From contig UQIQ01000038.1 in NCBI GenBank assembly GCA_900541185.1, forward strand, positions 1 through 21,237: a stretch of 21,237 nt of DNA, in the 5' to 3' direction. Source of the DNA: an uncultured Collinsella sp. Lineage in GTDB: Bacteria > Actinomycetota > Coriobacteriia > Coriobacteriales > Coriobacteriaceae. Below the pieces are notes generated by a model, which was not told the DNA's origin, did no database searches, and saw nothing but the letters and a program-made list of their open reading frames with translations. Position 1 is the stretch's first letter, and the number at the start of each line of letters is the position of its first letter. This document shows, one piece after another, positions 14,179 through 21,237 of the stretch. Both the position numbers and the translations under genes were made by a program.

Positions 14179-15525
14179 CTACGCTACCAGCTTGTCAAAA
14201 GCTCCGCGGCGGTTGAGCACGGTAAACGCGACAACACAGATGACCGCCGACAAAATCGATCCGCACGGCGAAGCGATGCCCATGGGAAACAGCGTGTCGG
14301 AATAGGCGTTTGACAGCAGCCACGCGCCCGGCACGCGAATGAGCGCCACGGCCAGCACGTTGTGCGCAAAGCCGATGTAGCTCTTGCCGTATGCAGCGAA
14401 AAAGCCGCTAAAGCAAATGTGGATGCCGGCAAAAATCGCGTCGAAAATGTAGCTGCGCATATAGCCGGTGCCGGCGGCGACCACCGCGGCGTCCTTGGCA
14501 AAAAAGCCAATAAATGCCGGTGCCACCAGCCACATCAGCACCGTGATCAGGCAACCGTACACCACCGAGATTGTCATGGCGTCTTTGAGCACCTGACGCG
14601 CGCGGTCGCCCTTGCCCGCGCCGGCGTTTTGTGCCGTGAGCGCGCTAACGGTGGCGCCCATGGAACTCGGCACAATGAACAAAAAGCTGATCATCTTCTC
14701 GACCAGGCCCACGGCAGCGGCGTCGACCAGGCCACGATGGTTGGCGATGACGGTGATAAACATAAACGCCACCTGGATGCAGCCGTCCTGCACGGCCACG
14801 GGCACGCCGATCTTAAGAATACTGCCGAGCACCTCGGGCTGGGGGCGCAGGTCGCTGCGCTTAACGTGGATGTTCGTGCGACGGCTCTTGAGCCACACAA
14901 GCGCGAGGGCAACGCTGGCCGTCTGGGCGGTCACTGTGCCGAGCGCCGCGCCCACGGGGCCGAGCCCCATGTGCCCGATAAACAGAAAGTCGAGCGCGAT
15001 GTTGATGATGCACGCTACGCCGATCACGTACATGGGCGAGCGCGAATCGCCCAGCCCGCGAAAGATGGCCGAGAGGATGTTGTATGCGGCGATAAACGGA
15101 ATGCCCATAAAGCAAATACGCAGGTAGGCGGCGGTTCCTTCGACTGCCTCGGCCGGCGTGCCAATGAGCGCCACGATTTGCGGGCACAGTGCGAGCAGGA
15201 CGGCGGCCAGTACCACCGAGACGCCCATAAACAGCGTGATGGTGTTGCCGATGGCGGTCTCGGCGCGATCGAAGCGGCGCGAGCCCACGGCGTGACCGAC
15301 GATGACCGTCGTTCCCATGGCCAGGCCCACGAGCGTCACGGTAATGATATAGAGCGTCTGCGCACCATTGCCCACGGCGGTGATGCCGGCAGCGCCGCTA
15401 AACTGCCCCATCATGTACAGGTCGGCCATACCGTAGAGCATCTGCAAAAAGTACGAGAGCATATAAGGCAGGGCAAAGACCGCGATGGTCTTAAGGACAT
15501 TGCCACGTGTGAGGTCGTGTTCCAT
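14179..15525 (-). CDS. MATE-family multidrug efflux transporter
   Basis: A 448-residue inner-membrane antiporter with about 12 transmembrane helices in two homologous halves, the usual length and arrangement of MATE exporters (NorM/DinF-like). Landmarks: MEHDLTRGNVLKTIAVFALPYMLSYFLQMLYGMADLYMMGQ at the N-terminus, GHAVGSRR in the first half, and AQNAGAGKGDRA in the second. It would expel cationic drugs in exchange for Na+ or H+. ATG 15525 was chosen at the point where family similarity begins; the upstream open frame runs through the operator and a palindromic repeat. The ribosome site is weak. The MerR regulator gene follows in the same operon. Confidence 0.93.
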   Translation of the reverse strand: MEHDLTRGNVLKTIAVFALPYMLSYFLQMLYGMADLYMMGQFSGAAGITAVGNGAQTLYIITVTLVGLAMGTTVIVGHAVGSRRFDRAETAIGNTITLFMGVSVVLAAVLLALCPQIVALIGTPAEAVEGTAAYLRICFMGIPFIAAYNILSAIFRGLGDSRSPMYVIGVACIINIALDFLFIGHMGLGPVGAALGTVTAQTASVALALVWLKSRRTNIHVKRSDLRPQPEVLGSILKIGVPVAVQDGCIQVAFMFITVIANHRGLVDAAAVGLVEKMISFLFIVPSSMGATVSALTAQNAGAGKGDRARQVLKDAMTISVVYGCLITVLMWLVAPAFIGFFAKDAAVVAAGTGYMRSYIFDAIFAGIHICFSGFFAAYGKSYIGFAHNVLAVALIRVPGAWLLSNAYSDTLFPMGIASPCGSILSAVICVVAFTVLNRRGAFDKLVA

Positions 15526-15565
15526 GGGCGGGGCTTTCTGGCTGGGTCTGTTTACGTACCAGTGT

Positions 15566-15596
15566 AGTGAAAACCCTACAACGATTGTAGAGTCAA
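15566..15596 (-). promoter_or_regulatory. MerR-type promoter and operator of the MATE-MerR operon
   Basis: On the minus strand TTGACT (15596-15591) is followed after a 19-bp spacer by a weak -10, TTCACT (15571-15566). The spacer is filled by the perfect dyad ctacaatcgttgtag (15576-15590), which extends imperfectly to 21 bp. An over-long 19-bp spacer holding a dyad is the hallmark of promoters twisted open by MerR activators. The predicted start is about 35 bases before ATG 15525. Confidence 0.7.
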
Positions 15597-15676
15597 GGTT
15601 TGTGTTGGTAGTGGGGCGAAAAAGGTCACGCTTCGAGCACGATGCCTTGATCTCTCCGTGCCCCTCACCTCGCCTC

Positions 15677-15741
15677 AAACCATCACAACATTCGACGTTT
15701 TTCGCCAAAAACGGGAAAAGCATCGAATGTTGTGATGGTTT
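15677..15741. repeat. Palindromic intergenic repeat, copy 1
   Basis: Arms of 19 bases (15677-15695 and 15723-15741), aaaccatcacaacattcga and its exact complement, enclose a second hairpin (cgttttt with aaaaacg, 15696-15713). The same arms recur at 16919-16983 and 21047-21111. It lies between the MATE operon promoter and the DUF559-like gene. Confidence 0.85.
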
Positions 15742-15842
15742 TTCTGCCACTCGACCGGGTGGAATCGCTTTCTTGCGCACGAAGGTGTGCGGACCCGTGG
15801 GCAGGGGAATAAGGCTGGTTATCCGACTCCATTGGAGGGCTC

Positions 15843-16880
15843 ATGGACCTGCCGATCGTCCTGTCCCATAAGACTGCCTGGCTGTACCACAACGTGGCGC
15901 GCCCGTCCGAGCCGCTCTCGCGAGCAAGCAGCCTATACGATGAGGACTCGCTTGCTAGCGAGGCGGAACCGACCGCGTGCCTGCCCAAATTGGGGCTCGA
16001 TGCCAAGGGACTGAGGGCTTTAGCGGCAGTTGGAATCGTTACCGACTATCTGGTTTCGCTTGGTATTCCACGAGAAGAGCTCGATCATATCGATACGCTC
16101 GTCAACTTCGATTTTGAGCGCTCGACGCCGGCTGGATTTAGGTGCCACGTGTTTGGAGCGCCGGTACCTCCAGGTCATCTTATCGAGGTGGCAGAGGGCT
16201 TTCTAGTGGTTGATGAGGCCATGTGCTTTGTCCAAGCGGGTTCGTGGATGAGTGAGCCCGAGCAGCTGGAATATGGGTATGAAATCTGCGCCCGATACCA
16301 TTTGAATCATCTGTCGACAGGCGATTATATCGAGATAGGGCAGAGGTATACCGTTGCCGATTTGATTGCTTATTGCAATGAGAACCGATCTCGTCAGGGG
16401 GCCATACGCGCGGCCGCCGTGCTCAAGCGCGTGCACGATGGCGCGCGGTCGCCCATGGAGACGGCCACCGCAATCATGGTCGTAGCAAAACGTTCCCAGG
16501 GAGGGCTGGGATACGCCAAGATCGAGCTCAACCATCGGGTCGATGTTCCCAACGAGTTCAAGTATCGCACAAAGGCCGGGTATTTCGAGATCGACGTATA
16601 TGCGTCTGCGAGCGGTACGGGGATTGAATACAACGGCTCGGACCATCTTGATAAACAGCGCAGCGCGTCGGATGCGGAGCGTATGACCGTGCTAAGCGCG
16701 CTGGGCTTTAGGATGATCGTCCTCACCGGGACTCAGTTTGCCCACCAGCTGCAATTGCACCGGGCGATGAACGCCATCGCGCTCGCTATGGGTCTCAAGT
16801 GCGACCGAAGCGAAGCGTTCCAAAAGCGGCAGAACGACCTGCGAGAATTCGTGATTCGGCACTGGGACGGCGGCCTTTAG
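15843..16880 (+). CDS. AbiEi/DUF559-like protein with PD-(D/E)XK nuclease fold
   Basis: A 345-residue cytoplasmic protein. The N-terminal half resembles the AbiEi-type region often joined to DUF559 domains. Residues 200-300 fit a Vsr/DUF559-like endonuclease fold: E206 in ARSPMETA, D251 in YFEIDVY, E262 in GIEYNGSDH and H268. The last motif has N264 where these families usually carry aspartate, so activity is uncertain. The substrate is unknown; relatives have been tied to DNA repair or to abortive-infection antitoxins. ATG 15843 has ggaggg four bases upstream. It stands alone, and the copies of the palindromic repeat at both ends (15677-15741 and 16919-16983) are its most striking context. 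No AbiEii toxin is adjacent. Confidence 0.7.
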   Translation: MDLPIVLSHKTAWLYHNVARPSEPLSRASSLYDEDSLASEAEPTACLPKLGLDAKGLRALAAVGIVTDYLVSLGIPREELDHIDTLVNFDFERSTPAGFRCHVFGAPVPPGHLIEVAEGFLVVDEAMCFVQAGSWMSEPEQLEYGYEICARYHLNHLSTGDYIEIGQRYTVADLIAYCNENRSRQGAIRAAAVLKRVHDGARSPMETATAIMVVAKRSQGGLGYAKIELNHRVDVPNEFKYRTKAGYFEIDVYASASGTGIEYNGSDHLDKQRSASDAERMTVLSALGFRMIVLTGTQFAHQLQLHRAMNAIALAMGLKCDRSEAFQKRQNDLREFVIRHWDGGL

Positions 16881-16918
16881 GGGCGCTTTGGTCCTTCTAC
16901 GGGGTGCTGTGGGCAGGC

Positions 16919-16983
16919 AAACCATCACAACATTCGACGTTTTTTGCCAAAAACGGGAAAAGCGACGAATGTTGTGATGGTTT
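16919..16983. repeat. Palindromic intergenic repeat, copy 2
   Basis: Arms of 18 bases (16919-16936 and 16966-16983) identical in sequence to copy 1, with the same inner cgttttt/aaaaacg hairpin. It lies 38 bases after the DUF559-like stop codon. The 132 bases from here to moaA hold a TATTAT at 17070-17075 that could be the moaA -10, without a good -35. Confidence 0.85.
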
Positions 16984-17115
16984 GTATGCTGAGGATGGGC
17001 TTGGGAAGCCGGTTTTGCTCGAAGCGACCTGTCCTGTCGTACGGGTGTCGGCATGATTCTCTCGTGGGGTATTATGTTTTCCGAAGAATAAAACGCCGCG
17101 TGAGGGGAGGGCCGC

Positions 17116-18171
17116 GTGGACGGGCACGTGCAACATGACGGCTTTGGCCGCGACATTAACTACCTGCGCATTGCCGTTACCGACAAGTGCAATTTCCGCT
17201 GCATTTACTGCATGCCGGCCGATGGCGTGGCGCCCCGCGCGCATGACGAGCTGCTCAGCGTCGAGGAAATCGCCCGCTTTGTGCGCTTGGTAGCGGGGGA
17301 GGGCATTCGCCGCGTACGCCTGACGGGCGGCGAGCCGCTGGTCAGTCGCCGTATCATCCCGCTCATTCGCGACATCCGCGCGATTCCGCAGATCGAGGAC
17401 ATCTCGCTCACCACCAACGGTGCCCTGCTGCCCAAGCTGGCGCCGCAGCTCAAAGATGCCGGGCTTAACCGCGTCAATATCTCGCTCGACACGCTCGACC
17501 CTACGCTCTTTGGAAAGATCACGCGCCTGGGCCGGCTCGAGCAGACCATGGTTGGCATCGACGCGGCACTGGCCTGGGGCTTTGAGCCCGTTAAGGTCAA
17601 CTGCGTTGTGGTGCGCCGGCTCAACCAGGATGTGGCGGCCCTTGCGCGCCTGACCGTCGACCGCCCTATCCACCTGCGCTTTATCGAATATATGCCCATC
17701 GGCGACGAACACACGAGCTCACATTGCGCTGTGGACCCGCATGCGCCCGCGCTCAATCCCGAGCTGTGGGACACGAGCGACACCGTGCCGAGCGACGAGC
17801 TGCGGGCGCGCATCAATGCCGGGGCCGCCGCGGCGGGCCTGGGCGAGCTCGAGCCGCTCGACATCAACGACGCTCCTGCCGGCGCGGGCCCTGCGCGCTA
17901 TTGGCACTTTCCGGGTGCGGCGGGAACGGTCGGCTTCATTAGCGCCATGTCCAATCATTTTTGCGCGAGCTGCAACCGTTTGCGTCTGACGGCCGATGGC
18001 AACGTGCGTCCGTGCCTGTTTAGCGATGCCGAGTATTCGGTGCGTGAGGCGCTGCGCCGTGGTGATGATATGCAGGTACTTTCGATTTGGCGCGATGCCG
18101 TGGCCCACAAACCGCAGGAACACGCGATAATTGAGGGCACGCAACGATTTATGTCCCAAATCGGAGGATGA
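17116..18171 (+). CDS. moaA: GTP 3',8-cyclase MoaA (molybdenum cofactor synthesis)
   Basis: Radical-SAM enzyme that converts GTP to 3',8-cyclo-7,8-dihydro-GTP, the first step of molybdopterin synthesis; MoaC acts next. The 351-residue chain has the N-terminal SAM cluster C25-x3-C29-x2-C32 (CNFRCIYC), GGEP at 71-74, and the second, substrate-binding cluster C283, C286 and C300 (CASCNRLRLTADGNVRPC). It ends in the double glycine required by MoaA. There is an insertion of about 20 residues around 205-225. The start is GTG 17116, five bases after gaggggagg. The moaC-mobB fusion begins four bases after its stop. Confidence 0.96.
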   Translation: MDGHVQHDGFGRDINYLRIAVTDKCNFRCIYCMPADGVAPRAHDELLSVEEIARFVRLVAGEGIRRVRLTGGEPLVSRRIIPLIRDIRAIPQIEDISLTTNGALLPKLAPQLKDAGLNRVNISLDTLDPTLFGKITRLGRLEQTMVGIDAALAWGFEPVKVNCVVVRRLNQDVAALARLTVDRPIHLRFIEYMPIGDEHTSSHCAVDPHAPALNPELWDTSDTVPSDELRARINAGAAAAGLGELEPLDINDAPAGAGPARYWHFPGAAGTVGFISAMSNHFCASCNRLRLTADGNVRPCLFSDAEYSVREALRRGDDMQVLSIWRDAVAHKPQEHAIIEGTQRFMSQIGG

Positions 18172-18175
18172 TCAT

Positions 18176-19471
18176 ATGGCCAAGAGCAGGTACGCCGATG
18201 CCACCAAGGCCGCTCGCAGGGCCGCGATGTCTGCCCACAAAGCCACGGCTGCGGCCAGCGATGCCGTCACGGGCGCGCAGCCGACTGCCAGCGCTGCCAC
18301 CGAGCCCGCCCGCGACGCCCGTCGCGACGAGCTGACGCACGTGGACGCCAAGGGCGAGGTTCGCATGGTTGACGTGTCCGACAAGGCCGAGACCCATCGC
18401 ATTGCCATCGCCGAGGGCACCATCCTCATGCACCCCGAGACGCAGGCCATGGTGCTGCAGGACCGCGCCAAAAAGGGCGACGTGCTTGCCTGCGCGCGCG
18501 TGGCGGGCATCATGGCCATCAAGCGCACGAGCGACATCATCCCCATGTGCCATCCGCTGCTCATTACCAAGAGTAAGTGCGACATTGCGCCCATCGCTCC
18601 GGCGGGGACGCCGGCTGAGGACGTGCCCGAGGGCTGGGCACCGGCGCGCACGGACGGGCAGGTTGGCTTTCACGTACTGGTTACGGCCGGCGTGACGGGC
18701 AAGACGGGTATCGAGATGGAGGCTCTGACCGGCGCGAGTGCCGCGTGTCTGACCATCTACGACATGTGCAAGGCCGTCGATCGCGGCATGGAGATCGTCG
18801 ACGTGCGCCTGCTGCACAAGGAGGGCGGCCGCTCGGGCGTGTGGGATCGTGCCGAGCGTCAGGTTGCTGCTGTTGAGGCCGTGGGGGCCGCGGGCGACGC
18901 GCCCGCGAGCGCGCCCGTCGCCGTCGCGCCCGCAGCTCCGACACCGGCCGTCCCCGCGATCGCGTTTATCGGCTACCAAAACTCGGGCAAGACCACGCTG
19001 GTCGAGAAGGTTATCGCCGAGCTCACCCGCCGCGGCCTGCGCGTGGGCTCGCTCAAGCATCATGGGCATCACGGCTTTGATATCGATGTGCCCGCTAAGG
19101 ACACCTGGCGCCATCACCAAGCCGGATCCAAACACGTGGGCCTCATCTGCGCCACGCGCTGGGCGGAGTACGCCGACACGCGCGAGGAGGACGAGATGCC
19201 CGCGCGCGAGCTGCTGTCGCGCTACAACGATGTCGACGTGGTGATCATCGAGGGCTACAAGACCGAGGGCTTCGACAACATCGTGGTCGCACGCTCCGGT
19301 GTCGACCGTCTGCGCGGCAAGAGCTCGCTCGACCTGGTCGACGGCCACACGCTGGCCCTTGCCTGCAACGAAGCCCTGGCGCGTCAGGCCTTCGACGCCG
19401 GCTTCGCGACCCGAGCCATCAACATCAACGACGCCCGAGCCATCTGCGATCTTATCCAAGATCACCTTTAA
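18176..19471 (+). CDS. moaC: MoaC-MobB fusion protein (molybdenum cofactor synthesis)
   Basis: A 431-residue bifunctional protein. Residues about 51-223 are MoaC, which makes cyclic pyranopterin monophosphate: KGDVLACARVAGIMAIKRT (100-118), MCHPL (124-128) and MCKAVD (197-202) are its active-site blocks. Residues 224-260 are an Ala/Pro/Val linker. Residues 261-431 are MobB, a GTP-binding adaptor for the late nucleotide-attachment step: P-loop GYQNSGKT (266-273), SLKHHGHHGFDID, and VVIIEGYKTEGF. A 50-residue Ala-rich N-terminal extension precedes MoaC. ATG 18176 is seven bases after ggagga; an open frame reaching 18131 would overlap moaA. It is co-transcribed with moaA. No moaB, moaD, moaE or moeA lies in the window. 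Confidence 0.94.
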   Translation: MAKSRYADATKAARRAAMSAHKATAAASDAVTGAQPTASAATEPARDARRDELTHVDAKGEVRMVDVSDKAETHRIAIAEGTILMHPETQAMVLQDRAKKGDVLACARVAGIMAIKRTSDIIPMCHPLLITKSKCDIAPIAPAGTPAEDVPEGWAPARTDGQVGFHVLVTAGVTGKTGIEMEALTGASAACLTIYDMCKAVDRGMEIVDVRLLHKEGGRSGVWDRAERQVAAVEAVGAAGDAPASAPVAVAPAAPTPAVPAIAFIGYQNSGKTTLVEKVIAELTRRGLRVGSLKHHGHHGFDIDVPAKDTWRHHQAGSKHVGLICATRWAEYADTREEDEMPARELLSRYNDVDVVIIEGYKTEGFDNIVVARSGVDRLRGKSSLDLVDGHTLALACNEALARQAFDAGFATRAININDARAICDLIQDHL

Positions 19472-19494
19472 GGGCCGGCTCGCTGCGCTGCCAT

Positions 19495-19531
19495 AACCTG
19501 CCAAATAGGGACAGGTTTATTTTGGTAGGTT
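19495..19531 (+). terminator. Hairpin after the moaC-mobB gene
   Basis: AACCTGCCAAA (19495-19505) pairs with TTTGGTAGGTT (19521-19531), one G-U pair included, around a 15-base loop, followed by tttatc. It is a possible first terminator for the moa operon. Confidence 0.45.
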
Positions 19532-19552
19532 TTATCTGGGCAAACGTCACTT

Positions 19553-19595
19553 CCACCACAAAGGGGCCAGGCACCTTTGTGGTGGATTTTGCTTT
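19553..19595 (+). terminator. 43-bp terminator-like repeat, copy 1
   Basis: A perfect 12-bp stem (ccaccacaaagg, 19553-19564, with 19574-19585) and a nine-base loop are followed by attttgcttt. The same 43 bases recur with one mismatch at 21143-21185, on the other side of the MFS gene. It would end the moa transcript. Confidence 0.75.
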
Positions 19596-19623
19596 AGTAG
19601 ATGTGTGGGACATGCCTTACAAT
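19594..19623 (+). promoter_or_regulatory. Candidate promoter of the MFS gene
   Basis: TACAAT at 19618-19623 is a good -10 (five of six). The best -35 is the poor TTAGTA at 19594-19599, 18 bp upstream. Transcription from here would give a leader of about 130 bases containing the structure described at 19670-19754. Confidence 0.35.
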
Positions 19624-19669
19624 CTACCAAGTAGTTCATGACGGGCGAAAAACGGAGAGAAGGGGCTTG

Positions 19670-19754
19670 ATGCGTCCTTAATGTTTCATGCGGATAGATT
19701 GATTTGACAGACGGTGGCGAATGCCCGCCGTCCGCATTCGTATGAAACAAGGAG
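19670..19754 (+). promoter_or_regulatory. Structured leader with minimal open frames before the MFS gene
   Basis: After an aagggg site, ATG 19670 reads MRP-stop. Its TAA overlaps a second ATG at 19681 that reads MFHADRLI-stop to 19707. The second frame covers tttcatgcgga (19684-19694), which can pair with tccgc (19731-19735) and atgaaa (19742-19747), ending one base before the ribosome site aaggag (19749-19754). An inner stem, 19710-19717 with 19725-19732, shares bases with the outer one. This resembles a leader-peptide attenuator, but such short frames can arise by chance. Confidence 0.35.
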
Positions 19755-19759
19755 TCTCC

Positions 19760-21046
19760 ATGCTCGCCTCTCTTTTCTCAAAGCCTCAACCATCGCTGTC
19801 CGTGCAGGCCAGGCGCCTGGTGGCGATGCGCTTTCTTATCTACACCGGTTTTCAGACCAGCTACTTTATCGGCGTCATCGGAACGCTCACCTATGCAGAC
19901 GATGCCTCGGTCGTCGCGACATCGCTGGCCGTCCTGTTTATAAACGTATTCGTGATCTTGGGATCCTTTGCGGGCGGCGCGGCACTCGACGCCTGGGGCC
20001 CGCGCCGTCATTTCTTGCTGAGCATCGTCGGCACGCTGGCAACTGGCGCGGCGATCATCGCCTTTGGCAGCACGACCGGAACGGTCCTTGCCGGCGCGGT
20101 ACTCCTGGGCTTTGTGATGGGGTTCGCCCAGCCCATCGCCACATCCTATCCGGCCTACCTCACCGACGATCCTGTCGAGCTCAAAGACATCAACTCTGCC
20201 ATCGCCATGTTTTCAAACGTGAGCATCATCGTTGGTCCCACGCTGGGCGGCTTTGTCGCGGCGGCTGCGTCGTCGCGCGCGGTGTTCGTGCTCATGATGC
20301 TCTTTACAGTGCTGGCACTCGTTGCCGGTTGGGGCTTTAGGCCGCAAGCAGGTCGCGTCGCCGCGCGCGAAAGTACTCCCGCGGATAGCAGCACAACGGC
20401 AAGTACCGCCAGCCAAAGCTCCGACTCCAGTAAATCCGTCCGCGCCACCTTCGCAGCCAGCATCAAGACGGTCTTCACCAACAGCGTCCTCGCGCTACTT
20501 TTCTGCATCATTTTTCTTTCGAACTTTGGCTATGGCGCCTTCGACCCGCTGGAATCGTTCTTCTACCGCGATGTCCTACACGTCGGTGTCGAATGGATGG
20601 GCTGGCTCTCGTCGGCCAGCGGTGTGGGCGCGGTGCTGGGCGCCGTCCTCGCGCTCCGCTTGCCGCCGCACCTGGTCAGCCTCAAAACGCTGCTCATTGC
20701 ACTCATATCCGTGGGCCTAGGAAGTTTGCTCTATGTGGGAACACCGTACGTGGGTGTAGCCCTCGTCGGCCAGATTGTACTGGGCATAGCTTGGGGCATC
20801 GTCAACCCGCTCCACAACACGATCGTGCAAACGACGGCCCCGCTCGAGCAGCTCGGTCGCGTGAACTCGGTCATGGGCTTTGGCAACATGTTCGCCGGCG
20901 TGGCCCCGCTGGCGATTGCCCCCTGGCTGGCGGCGACATTTGGTGTGCAGCAGACGCTCATCGGGGCGGGCATGGTCGTGACGGCGGTTCCCGCGGCGTT
21001 GCTGCTATTTGGTCGTTGGCACTTGGATCGTGCCGCAAGGCAGTAA
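19760..21046 (+). CDS. Major facilitator superfamily (MFS) transporter
   Basis: A 428-residue inner-membrane transporter with about 12 transmembrane segments in two halves, joined by a Ser/Thr-rich cytoplasmic loop (about 208-238). The loop after helix 2 carries GGAALDAWGPRR, a form of the MFS motif A. The later part, FGYGAFDPLESFFYRDVLHVG and WMGWLSSASGVGAVLGAVLAL, is typical of MFS_3-like drug or metabolite exporters. The substrate is unknown. ATG 19760 is five bases after aaggag; an open frame back to 19721 runs through the leader stem. It is a single gene with terminator-like repeats on both sides. Confidence 0.9.
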   Translation: MLASLFSKPQPSLSVQARRLVAMRFLIYTGFQTSYFIGVIGTLTYADDASVVATSLAVLFINVFVILGSFAGGAALDAWGPRRHFLLSIVGTLATGAAIIAFGSTTGTVLAGAVLLGFVMGFAQPIATSYPAYLTDDPVELKDINSAIAMFSNVSIIVGPTLGGFVAAAASSRAVFVLMMLFTVLALVAGWGFRPQAGRVAARESTPADSSTTASTASQSSDSSKSVRATFAASIKTVFTNSVLALLFCIIFLSNFGYGAFDPLESFFYRDVLHVGVEWMGWLSSASGVGAVLGAVLALRLPPHLVSLKTLLIALISVGLGSLLYVGTPYVGVALVGQIVLGIAWGIVNPLHNTIVQTTAPLEQLGRVNSVMGFGNMFAGVAPLAIAPWLAATFGVQQTLIGAGMVVTAVPAALLLFGRWHLDRAARQ

Positions 21047-21111
21047 AAACCATCACAACATTCAGCGAAAATCGCGATTTTGCCGAATAACGTCGAATGT
21101 TGTGATGGTTT
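21047..21111. repeat. Palindromic intergenic repeat, copy 3 (divergent centre)
   Basis: Arms of 17 bases (21047-21063 and 21095-21111) match copies 1 and 2, but the centre differs, holding aaaatcgcgatttt, itself a perfect palindrome. The element begins directly after the MFS stop codon. Conserved arms with a changed but still self-complementary centre suggest selection on the hairpin. Confidence 0.8.
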
Positions 21112-21142
21112 GCGCCCCGGCCAGGCCATCCTGCGGGTCCAG

Positions 21143-21185
21143 CCACCACAAAGGGGCCAGGCACCTTTGTGGTGGTTTTTGCTTT
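21143..21185 (+). terminator. 43-bp terminator-like repeat, copy 2
   Basis: The same 12-bp stem (21143-21154 with 21164-21175) and nine-base loop as at 19553, here with an unbroken tttttgcttt tail. It is the likely terminator of the MFS gene. Confidence 0.8.
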
Positions 21186-21199
21186 CAAGACTTTAGTCT

Positions 21200-21223
21200 G
21201 CTGGCCGCGCAGCGGCCAGCTTT
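21200..21223. terminator. GC-rich hairpin near the window end
   Basis: GCTGGCCGC (21200-21208) pairs perfectly with GCGGCCAGC (21212-21220) around a gca loop, then ttt. It may terminate a gene beyond the window on either strand; the T-run is short. Confidence 0.45.
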
Positions 21224-21237
21224 AAACCACCCGCTAC

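Noticed and set aside
15526..15780. N-terminal extension of the MATE exporter by 85 codons
   Set aside because: It would translate the palindromic repeat and the MerR-type operator, and MATE similarity starts at ATG 15525.
15843..16880. A complete AbiE toxin-antitoxin system
   Set aside because: No AbiEii-type nucleotidyltransferase toxin is adjacent. The nucleotidyltransferase at 2200 is 13 kb away and belongs to the MNT class.
16984..17115. A molybdenum cofactor riboswitch upstream of moaA
   Set aside because: The 132-base space shows no multi-stem structure like the known Moco RNA; only a TATTAT hexamer and a small gtttt/aaaac pairing were seen.
18149..19504. Long antisense frame of 451 codons opposite moaC-mobB
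   Set aside because: It mirrors the GC-rich coding strand, is rich in His, Arg, Gly and Ala in no family pattern, and the plus strand encodes two recognised domains.
15677..21111. The repeated palindromes as a CRISPR array
   Set aside because: The three copies are over 1 kb apart with genes between them, there are no regular spacers, and no cas gene is present.

Overview
The window looks like chromosome of a Coriobacteriia actinobacterium, most likely Collinsella or a close relative. This is inferred from the GC-rich coding regions, an actinobacterial GlnR-type orphan regulator beside a GlnA2-like glutamine synthetase homologue, and intergenic spaces packed with long perfect hairpins. I could not run a database search. 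No rRNA, tRNA, CRISPR array, transposase or phage gene was seen.

Layout. (1) 1-2157: two one-component regulators in tandem, GntR/FCD and LacI, after a leader carrying a 23-bp inverted repeat. (2) 2200-2694: an unusual fusion of a RelB/DinJ antitoxin domain to an MNT-type nucleotidyltransferase, with no HEPN toxin partner. (3) 2821-4871: a GlnA-like protein followed by a GlnR-like regulator, with a candidate GlnR box upstream. The GlnA-like protein lacks several catalytic metal ligands. (4) 5052-7166: an AT-richer plus-strand cassette of three exported or membrane proteins: a papain-like cysteine protease homologue, a small membrane-anchored protein and a twin-arginine-like secreted protein. 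(5) 7339-8796: a membrane-anchored HtrA/DegP serine protease. (6) 10560-8906 (minus strand): a membrane-anchored beta-rich protein, a small secreted protein, a DUF2975 membrane protein and an XRE regulator, with a dyad over the likely promoter. (7) 10678-10881: a MITE-like element with 27-bp terminal inverted repeats. (8) 10990-13218: NAD-dependent DNA ligase LigA. (9) 15525-13276 (minus strand): a MATE exporter and a MerR/GyrI-type regulator, with a MerR-style operator upstream. (10) 15843-16880: an AbiEi/DUF559-like PD-(D/E)XK-fold protein bracketed by two copies of a palindromic repeat. (11) 17116-19471: moaA and a moaC-mobB fusion for molybdenum cofactor synthesis. (12) 19760-21046: an MFS exporter with a structured leader, flanked by two near-identical 43-bp terminator-like hairpins and followed by a third copy of the palindromic repeat.

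Most promising for new biology: the apparent GlnA pseudoenzyme next to GlnR, the RelB-nucleotidyltransferase fusion, the two exported-protein cassettes (5.0-7.2 kb and 8.9-10.6 kb), and the palindromic repeats around the DUF559-like gene. Family assignments rest on motifs recalled from known families; all functional links between neighbours are inference.
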